Positions 58,527-64,000 of a DNA stretch of 64,000 bases are shown in pieces; position 1 is the first letter of the stretch; every line of letters begins with the position of its first letter. Both the position numbers and the translations under genes were made by a program. The stretch covers positions 1-64,000 of the forward strand of contig NZ_AUIK01000037.1 in the NCBI RefSeq assembly GCF_000423665.1, read 5' to 3'. The notes under the pieces were generated by a model. It was not told the origin of the DNA and searched no databases. It worked only from the letters and a program-made list of their open reading frames with translations. The stretch is from Solirubrobacter soli DSM 22325. GTDB lineage: Bacteria; Actinomycetota; Thermoleophilia; Solirubrobacterales; Solirubrobacteraceae.

Positions 58527-58972
58527 CAAAGGTTGCGTCCACGACGGAGTTGACCGAGGCGTTGGCCGCCGTGTGGAGGCACCTGAACAAGCGCTCGTCG
58601 ACCGAGCTGTTCCGGGTCGTCGACGAGCTGGGTTCGTCGTTCTCGCAGGTGAAGATGCTGTTCCTGCTCGAGGACGGCGGCGAGCACTCCGTCAAGGAGA
58701 TCGCCGCCCACCTCGGCCTGTCCCTCCCCGCCGCCTCCCGGGCGGTGGACGGGCTCGTCGAGCGTGGTTTCGTCACCCGCCGCGAATCCGAGGAGGATCG
58801 CCGGTCGCGCATCATCGCGCTGTCGGACTACGGCCGCGAGGTCGTGGACCGGCTCACGCGCGCGCGTCTCGCGACCCTCGACACGTTCGTGGCCGAGATC
58901 ACGCCCGAGGAGCAGAACGCCCTTCTCATCGCGTTGCTCCCCATCGTCGAAAGGATCAAGTCCAGTGACTGA
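58520..58972 (+). CDS. MarR-family transcription regulator
   Basis: The regulator is 150 residues from GTG 58520; an ATG at 58463 would add 19 residues but would leave only 7 bases to the divergent protease start. The winged helix is typical: SFSQVKMLFLLEDGGEHSVK, EIAAHLGLSLPAASRAVDGL, ERGFVTRRESEEDRRSRIIA. Its stop overlaps the MFS transporter start by 8 bases, so it very probably controls that pump by repressing the shared promoter. The likely ligand is a small toxic or aromatic compound. Confidence 0.88.
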   Translation: MQAKVASTTELTEALAAVWRHLNKRSSTELFRVVDELGSSFSQVKMLFLLEDGGEHSVKEIAAHLGLSLPAASRAVDGLVERGFVTRRESEEDRRSRIIALSDYGREVVDRLTRARLATLDTFVAEITPEEQNALLIALLPIVERIKSSD

Positions 58973-60515
58973 TCGACTCCGACTCTCCGAAGAGAACCGC
59001 CGCTGGTGGACGCTCGCGGCCATGTGCTTCGCGCTGTTCATGGTGATGCTCGACAACACGGTCGTCAACGTCGCGCTGCCATCGATCCAGCGCAGCTTCG
59101 ACGCCTCGTTGTCGAGCCTCGAGTGGACGATCAACGCGTACTCGCTCGCCTTCGCCGTCTTCCTGGTCACCGGCGGCCGGCTCGGCGACATCTTCGGCCG
59201 CCGGAAGGTGTTCCTGATCGGCGTGGTCGTCTTCGCGGCGGCGTCGGCGACCATCGGCTTCGCCCCGTCCGAGGGCTGGCTGGTGGCATCGCGGGCCGTC
59301 CAGGGCCTCGGCGCCGCGCTGATGATGCCCGGCACGCTGTCGATCATCACCAACACGTTCCCGCCCGCCGAGCGCGGCCGCGCGATCGGCACCTGGGCCG
59401 GCGTGTCCGCCATCGCCCTGGCGCTCGGCCCGCTGCTCGGCGGCTGGCTGACCGAGGACGTCAGCTGGCGCGCGATCTTCTTCATCAACCTTCCGGTCGC
59501 CGCCGTCGCGGTCGCCGTGACCCTGTTCGCGACGCACGAGTCGCGCGACGAGACCGCGACCCGCGAGGTGGACATCCCCGGCATCGCCGCGCTGACGGTC
59601 GGCCTGACCGCGCTCGTCCTGGCCCTCGTCCAGGCCAACTCCTGGGGCTGGGGCTCCCCGCGGATCATCGGGCTGTTCGCCGTCGCCGCCGTCGGGCTGA
59701 CGTCCTTCGTGTTGCTCGAGCGCCGCTCGCACGCCCCGATCGTCGACTTCGAGTTCTTCCGCTCGCGCAGCTTCGTCGGCGCGAACGTCGTCGCGTTCGC
59801 GATCAGCTTCGGCATGTTCGCGGTGTTCTTCTTCCTCGCGCTCTACATGCAGAACATCCTCGGCTACTCGCCGCTGCAGACGGGCGTGCGCTTCCTGCCG
59901 AGCACGCTGGTGATCATGGTCGCGGGCCCGCTCGCCGGCCGCCTGGCGGACCGCGTCGGCCCGAGGACGCCGCTCGTGATCGGCCTCAGCCTGGTCACGA
60001 TCAGCCTCGCGTGGCAGTCGCGCATCCAGGTCGACACGAGCTTCGGGTTCCTGGTCGTCCCGTTCATCCTGCTCGGCCTCGGGATGGGCTTCACGATGTC
60101 GCCGATGAGCACGGCGGCGATGAACGCCGTCGACCGCACCAAAGCGGGCGTGGCGTCGGGCACGCTGAGCATGACCCGGATGGTCGGCGGGACGTTCGGC
60201 GTCGCCGCGCTCGGCGCGCTCGTGGCCAGCGTCGGCCGCCACGATCTGGCGCAGTCGCTCCCGAACGTCCCGGAGGCGACCCGCGAGAAGCTCGTCGACG
60301 CGCTCGGCTCCGGCGCTGACACCACCGGTGTCTCGGCGGCCGTCCGCACCGCCTCCGAGCACGCCTTCGTCGACGCGCTCGGCGCCGGTCTCACGATCGC
60401 CGCGATCGCCACCGCGCTCGCCGCGCTCGCGGCCTGGTTGCTGGTCGACCCGCGCAGGCCCGCGCACGAGGAGGCCCCGGCGGCGACGCCCGAGGCTGAG
60501 GCTGCCATGGTCTAG
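58965..60515 (+). CDS. MFS drug-efflux transporter, DHA2 (14-helix) family
   Basis: This 516-residue proton-driven exporter of the EmrB/QacA type has 14 predicted helices. Visible motifs are LDNTVVNVALPSIQRSF (motif D1), GGRLGDIFGRRKVFLIG (motif A), RAVQGLGAALMMPGTLSII (motif B) and GPLLGGWL (motif C). GTG 58965 lies inside the end of marR, giving translational coupling. The C-terminal tail is acidic and Pro-rich. Substrate is unknown; co-transcription with marR suggests inducible efflux. Confidence 0.92.
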   Translation: MTDRLRLSEENRRWWTLAAMCFALFMVMLDNTVVNVALPSIQRSFDASLSSLEWTINAYSLAFAVFLVTGGRLGDIFGRRKVFLIGVVVFAAASATIGFAPSEGWLVASRAVQGLGAALMMPGTLSIITNTFPPAERGRAIGTWAGVSAIALALGPLLGGWLTEDVSWRAIFFINLPVAAVAVAVTLFATHESRDETATREVDIPGIAALTVGLTALVLALVQANSWGWGSPRIIGLFAVAAVGLTSFVLLERRSHAPIVDFEFFRSRSFVGANVVAFAISFGMFAVFFFLALYMQNILGYSPLQTGVRFLPSTLVIMVAGPLAGRLADRVGPRTPLVIGLSLVTISLAWQSRIQVDTSFGFLVVPFILLGLGMGFTMSPMSTAAMNAVDRTKAGVASGTLSMTRMVGGTFGVAALGALVASVGRHDLAQSLPNVPEATREKLVDALGSGADTTGVSAAVRTASEHAFVDALGAGLTIAAIATALAALAAWLLVDPRRPAHEEAPAATPEAEAAMV

Positions 60516-60518
60516 CGC

Positions 60519-61448
60519 GTGCACGTCCTGACGACGGTCGACCCCGAGTTGATCGCGCATCTGCGCGAGGAGCACCACTTCTTCTGGATCGACCTCGTCG
60601 GGCCGGACGCCGACACCGTCCACCGGCTGGGGGCCGCGCTGGACCTGCACCCCGTCGCGCTCGAGGACACGCTCGAGATGGGCCAGCGGCCGAAGATCGA
60701 GCCCTATGTGGGCCACGTCCTGGTCGTCTTCTACACCGCCCGGGTCCCGGCGCAGCCGCTCGAGGTCCACCTCTACATCTCGGGCGACTACATCGCCACC
60801 GTCCACCGCGACCCGTGCGACGCGCTCGTGAACCTCCACGCCGAGCTCGCCGAGGAGCCCACGCACGACGAGGAGATGCTGATCTACCGCGTCCTCGACG
60901 GGCTGACCGACGCCCACTACCCCGTGATCGCCGAGCTCGAGACCCGCATCGACGCGCTCGAGGTCGAGATCCTCACCCGGCCGCGGCGCGAGCACCTGAC
61001 CCAGAGCTACCGGCTCAAGCAGGACGTGCGCGAGCTGCACCGCCTGACCGCCGCCGAGCACGAGCAGTTCAAGACCGCGCACGAGGTGATCCTCGACCTC
61101 GAGGGCCTGACGAAGGGCACGCGGCCCTACCTGCGCGACATCGGCGACCACCTCGCCCAGATCGCGGGCGAGTACCAGCGCCAGATCGAGGACCTGCTCG
61201 CGCTCACGCAGACCTACTTCAACGCGAACTCCGACCGCCTCAACGCGGTCGCGACGCGGATCACGATCGGCGGCACGATCTTCGTCCTCCACACGGTCGT
61301 GACCGGGTTCTTCGGCCAGAACTTCGGCTGGCTCGTGAACAACATCGACACCAAGCACGACTTCCTGCTCTTCGGCGTCAGCTCGCTGGTGGTGCCGACT
61401 GTGGTCTTGCTCACACTCTTCTGGGTCAAACGCGACGACTGGTTCTGA
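60519..61448 (+). CDS. corA: CorA-family divalent metal transporter with GQN in place of GMN
   Basis: The 309-residue protein has the CorA layout: N-terminal alpha/beta cytoplasmic domain, a long stalk helix (about 170-245) and two C-terminal transmembrane helices. The selectivity signature between the helices is usually GMN; here it reads GFFGQNFGW, with Gln for Met. The C-terminal WVKRDDWF is typical. It probably moves Mg, Co or another divalent ion inward. It begins 3 bases after the MFS stop, so it may be on the same transcript, which would be an unusual pairing. Confidence 0.88.
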   Translation: MHVLTTVDPELIAHLREEHHFFWIDLVGPDADTVHRLGAALDLHPVALEDTLEMGQRPKIEPYVGHVLVVFYTARVPAQPLEVHLYISGDYIATVHRDPCDALVNLHAELAEEPTHDEEMLIYRVLDGLTDAHYPVIAELETRIDALEVEILTRPRREHLTQSYRLKQDVRELHRLTAAEHEQFKTAHEVILDLEGLTKGTRPYLRDIGDHLAQIAGEYQRQIEDLLALTQTYFNANSDRLNAVATRITIGGTIFVLHTVVTGFFGQNFGWLVNNIDTKHDFLLFGVSSLVVPTVVLLTLFWVKRDDWF

Positions 61449-61455
61449 GAGCCCG

Positions 61456-61461
61456 TAGGGT
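61456..61461 (+). promoter_or_regulatory. -10-like hexamer for ccr
   Basis: TAGGGT ends 6 bases before ATG 61468, with no Shine-Dalgarno sequence between. This fits a leaderless mRNA and selects ATG 61468 over TTG 61462. Confidence 0.45.
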
Positions 61462-61467
61462 TTGTCC

Positions 61468-62715
61468 ATGTCCGTCGATACCAGCCAGATCGCCCAGCTC
61501 GACGTCGAGCCCGGCGAGCTCCCCGAGACGATGGCCGCATGGGTCATCCGCGCCGAGCGCGAGGGCGAGCCGACCGAGGCCTTCCAGCTGGAGGAGATGG
61601 CGGTACCCACGCCGGGGGCGTTCGAGGTGATCGTGCGCGTGATGGCCGCGGGCGTGAACTTCAACAACGTGTGGGCGGCGCTGGGCAAGCCGATCTCGGT
61701 CTTCCGCTACCACCAGGAGGACCACCACATCGGCGGCTCGGACGCGTCCGGGATCGTCTGGGCGGTCGGCGAGGGCGTCACCCGCTGGAAGCCCGGCGAC
61801 GAGGTCGTCGTGCACTGCAACCAGGCCTCCTACGAGGACCCGGAGGTGCACGGGCTCGACCCGATGGCGGCCCCGTCGCAGCAGATCTGGGGCTACGAGA
61901 CCACGTGGGGCTCGTTCGCGCAGTTCTGCAAGGTGCAGGCCCAGCAGCTGCTGCCCAAGCCGAAGGCGCTCGCGTGGGAGGAGGCGGCCAGCTACGGCCT
62001 GACGTTCTTCACCGCCTACCGGATGCTCGTCGACCAGGCGCGCCTGCAGGAAGGCCACCGCGTGCTCGTCTGGGGCGGCGCGGGCGGCCTGGGCGTGTTC
62101 GCGATCCAGCTCTGCAAGCTCGCCGGCGCGGACGCGATCGGCGTCGTCTCCAGCACCGAGAAGGGCGAGCTGGTCAAGGCGCTCGGCGCCGTCGACTACA
62201 TCGACCGCAACGAGTTCGCGGGGATGATGCGGCGCGGCGACGAGGACTTCGACGCCGAGAAGGCGCGCTTCAAGGAGTCGCGGCGCTTCGGCGCCGCGGT
62301 CGCGGAGAAGCTGGGCGGCGAGCCCGACATCGTCTTCGAGCACGTCGGGCGCGCCACGTTCCCCACCTCGGTGCTGGTGGTCAAGCCGTTCGGGACCGTC
62401 GTGATCTGCGGCGCGACCTCCGGCCACACGCTCGATTTCGACGTCCGCTACCTCTGGATGCGCCAGAAGCGGATCATCGGCTCGCACTTCGCCAACGCCT
62501 GGGAATGCCACCGCGCGAACGAGCTGATCGAGGCGGGGAAGGTCCGTCCCGTACTCTGGAGGACGCTGGGCTTCGAGCAGGTCGCCGAAGCCCATCAGCT
62601 CATGTATGAGAACAAGCACCTCGGCAAGATCGCGATCCTCGTGGGCGCGGAGGCCGAGGGTCTGGGGAAGACAGCGGACGGCCCGGGCGCGATCCGGGCG
62701 GAGGTGGGAGCGTAG
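61468..62715 (+). CDS. ccr: Crotonyl-CoA carboxylase/reductase
   Basis: Ccr converts crotonyl-CoA, CO2 and NADPH to ethylmalonyl-CoA, the key step of the ethylmalonyl-CoA pathway for acetyl-CoA assimilation; it also supplies extender units. The 415-residue sequence is the distinctive medium-chain-dehydrogenase relative: GVNFNNVWAALGKPISVFRY, GSDASGIVWAVGEGVTRW, IWGYETTWGSFAQFCKVQ, NADPH loop WGGAGGLGVFAIQLCKLAGA, and IIGSHFANAWECHRANELI. It is followed at once by a 110-residue gene and a mutase gene. Confidence 0.95.
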   Translation: MSVDTSQIAQLDVEPGELPETMAAWVIRAEREGEPTEAFQLEEMAVPTPGAFEVIVRVMAAGVNFNNVWAALGKPISVFRYHQEDHHIGGSDASGIVWAVGEGVTRWKPGDEVVVHCNQASYEDPEVHGLDPMAAPSQQIWGYETTWGSFAQFCKVQAQQLLPKPKALAWEEAASYGLTFFTAYRMLVDQARLQEGHRVLVWGGAGGLGVFAIQLCKLAGADAIGVVSSTEKGELVKALGAVDYIDRNEFAGMMRRGDEDFDAEKARFKESRRFGAAVAEKLGGEPDIVFEHVGRATFPTSVLVVKPFGTVVICGATSGHTLDFDVRYLWMRQKRIIGSHFANAWECHRANELIEAGKVRPVLWRTLGFEQVAEAHQLMYENKHLGKIAILVGAEAEGLGKTADGPGAIRAEVGA

Positions 62716-63048
62716 ATGGCAGCCGGAGTAGCGCAGATCCCGTGGTACGCGACCCTTTTCCGGGGCGACAAGCTCGCCGCGGCATTGGAGGAGATCGCCC
62801 CCGTCGCCACGCGGTATGGCGCCACGGAGTACAGGATCTATCGCAATCGCGATGACATGTACAAGTTCACGCACCTGATCTCGTTCAACGAGAAGTCCGA
62901 GTTCGAGGCGTACTGGTACGGCCCGGAGTTCAACAAGTGGCGGGCGTCGTACTCGAGCTGGTACCAGGTGCCGATCCTCTACACGTGGAACGACCTGATC
63001 CTCGAGGGCGGGCTCGCGTACGAGGCCGCGGTCGCGAACGGGGACTAG
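62716..63048 (+). CDS. Small protein between ccr and the mutase gene
   Basis: The 110-residue soluble protein begins directly after the ccr stop. It has an alternating strand/helix order with many aromatics (IPWYATLFRGDKLAAALEEI, GATEYRIYRNRDDMYKFTHL, FEAYWYGPEFNKWRASYSSW). This resembles dimeric ferredoxin-like folds of the antibiotic-biosynthesis-monooxygenase type. Its place between two ethylmalonyl-CoA-pathway genes suggests a helper or regulator of that pathway. No direct function is known to me. Confidence 0.7.
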   Translation: MAAGVAQIPWYATLFRGDKLAAALEEIAPVATRYGATEYRIYRNRDDMYKFTHLISFNEKSEFEAYWYGPEFNKWRASYSSWYQVPILYTWNDLILEGGLAYEAAVANGD

Positions 63049-63050
63049 TT

Positions 63051-64000
63051 CTGAGCCATCGTCTGCCCGAGCGCGACCGGCCGTGGATGATCCGCACCTA
63101 CGCGGGTCACTCCACCGCGGCCAAGTCGAACGAGCTGTACCGGCGCAACCTGGCCAAGGGCCAGACGGGGCTCTCCGTAGCGTTCGACCTGCCGACGCAG
63201 ACCGGCTACGACGCGGATGACGAGCTCGCTCGCGGCGAGGTGGGCAAGGTGGGCGTGCCGGTCGCCCACCGCGGTGACATGGCCGCGTTGATGGACGGCA
63301 TCCCGCTCGGCGAGATGAACACGTCGATGACGATCAACGCGACCGCGGCGTGGCTGCTGGCGCTCTACATCGTCGCGGCCGAGGAGCAGGGCGTCGACGC
63401 GGCCGTGCTGTCGGGCACGACCCAGAACGACATCATCAAGGAGTACCTCTCGCGCGGGACCTACGCGTTCCCGCCCGAGCCGTCGATGCGGCTGATCGCG
63501 GACATGGTCGCCTACACGGTCGAGCACGTCCCGCGCTGGAACCCGGTCAACATCTGCTCCTACCACCTGCAGGAGGCGGGCGCGACGCCCGTGCAGGAGA
63601 TCGCGTTCTCGATGGCGACCGCGATCGCCGTTCTGGACGCGGTGCGTTCGCGGGTGTCCGAGGACCGCATGGAGGCCGTCTTCGGGCGGATCTCGTTCTT
63701 CGTCAACGCCGGCGTGCGGTTCATCGAGGAGCACGCGAAGCTGCGCGCGATGACCGTGCTGTGGGAGGAGATCGGCCGGGAGCGCTACGGGGTCACCGAT
63801 TCGCGCGCGCTGCGGTTCCGGTACGGCGTGCAGGTGAACTCGCTCGGGCTGACCGAGTCCCAGCCGGAGAACAACGTCCAGCGGATCGTCGTGGAGGCGC
63901 TGGCGGTGACGCTGGGGCGAGGCGCGCGGGCGCGGGCCGTGCAGTTGCCGGCGTGGAACGAGGCGTTGGGTCTCCCGCGGCCGTGGGACCAGCAGTGGTC
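63051..64000 (+). CDS. meaA: Ethylmalonyl-CoA-mutase-type B12 enzyme, 3'-truncated by the window edge
   Basis: The open frame runs off the window. It shows the methylmalonyl-CoA-mutase-family barrel: RPWMIRTYAGHSTAAKSNEL, LAKGQTGLSVAFDLPTQTGY, GEMNTSMTINATAAWLLALY, GTTQNDIIKEYLSRGTYAFP, NICSYHLQEAGATPVQEIAF. The sequence and its place after ccr fit MeaA/Ecm, which converts ethylmalonyl-CoA to methylsuccinyl-CoA, but methylmalonyl-CoA mutase cannot be excluded without the B12 domain. The conserved ERDRPW segment lies before ATG 63087, so a start at CTG 63051 (GGGGA 7 bases upstream) is preferred. Confidence 0.85.
   Translation, partial: MSHRLPERDRPWMIRTYAGHSTAAKSNELYRRNLAKGQTGLSVAFDLPTQTGYDADDELARGEVGKVGVPVAHRGDMAALMDGIPLGEMNTSMTINATAAWLLALYIVAAEEQGVDAAVLSGTTQNDIIKEYLSRGTYAFPPEPSMRLIADMVAYTVEHVPRWNPVNICSYHLQEAGATPVQEIAFSMATAIAVLDAVRSRVSEDRMEAVFGRISFFVNAGVRFIEEHAKLRAMTVLWEEIGRERYGVTDSRALRFRYGVQVNSLGLTESQPENNVQRIVVEALAVTLGRGARARAVQLPAWNEALGLPRPWDQQW

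Noticed and set aside
58956..61688. 910-codon minus-strand open frame across the MFS and CorA genes
   Set aside because: It crosses several unrelated real genes on the other strand and is a shadow of high G+C content.

Overview
The window is chromosomal DNA of a very G+C-rich actinobacterium. The best guess is the Thermoleophilia/Solirubrobacterales. This rests on a fused CofG-CofH FO synthase, a cofD-cofC-cofE coenzyme F420 cluster, crotonyl-CoA carboxylase/reductase next to an ethylmalonyl-CoA-mutase-type gene, many GTG/TTG starts, several apparently leaderless promoters, and a large secretome of PKD, ThuA, DUF1080 and thrombospondin-type-3 proteins. The lineage is inferred, not proven.

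Left end (1-8.85 kb): an accessory region that looks less G+C-rich by eye. It holds a truncated phosphoesterase, a small possible immunity protein, a PAP2 phosphatase, a GAP/LysE-like membrane protein, a TolB-like propeller protein, a gene frameshifted at a run of eight G, a decayed sigma factor and its intact paralogue, an orphan 3' fragment of tRNA-His, and a tyrosine integrase that ends against tRNA-Pro(GGG). It reads as the tRNA-anchored edge of an integrated element.

8.85-24.4 kb: five intact tRNAs (Pro, Gly, Trp, Leu, Leu), a large secreted lyase-like protein, an FHA regulator convergent with a Ser/Thr kinase carrying an extracytoplasmic propeller, a secreted PKD-ThuA protein, two secreted proteins of unknown function, argG, and a subtilase preceded by a c-di-GMP-I riboswitch.

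24.1-35 kb: small-molecule enzymes (inositol-phosphatase family, amidase, alpha-hydroxy-acid oxidase, enoyl-CoA hydratase, alpha/beta hydrolase), an ECF sigma factor, and a three-gene operon of secreted calcium-binding/FecR-like proteins.

35-48 kb: murB diverges from cofD-cofC-cofE. Then come a membrane-tethered serine-recombinase-like protein without its catalytic serine, a GAF/HD-GYP c-di-GMP phosphodiesterase, an ECF-HxlR pair, fbiC followed by a PhoD-like phosphatase, and a YgfZ-type folate protein.

48-64 kb: a sensor kinase and a receiver-only regulator, two tandem DUF1080 secreted paralogues that share a C-terminal module with the ThuA protein, a DEDDh-GIY-YIG nuclease, an HtrA-like protease divergent from a MarR-MFS efflux unit, CorA, and the start of an ethylmalonyl-CoA pathway cluster that runs off the window.

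Three themes stand out. First, c-di-GMP is both sensed (riboswitch) and degraded (HD-GYP). Second, three secreted proteins share an undescribed C-terminal domain. Third, a mobile-element sigma factor carries a tail that resembles relaxase tails.
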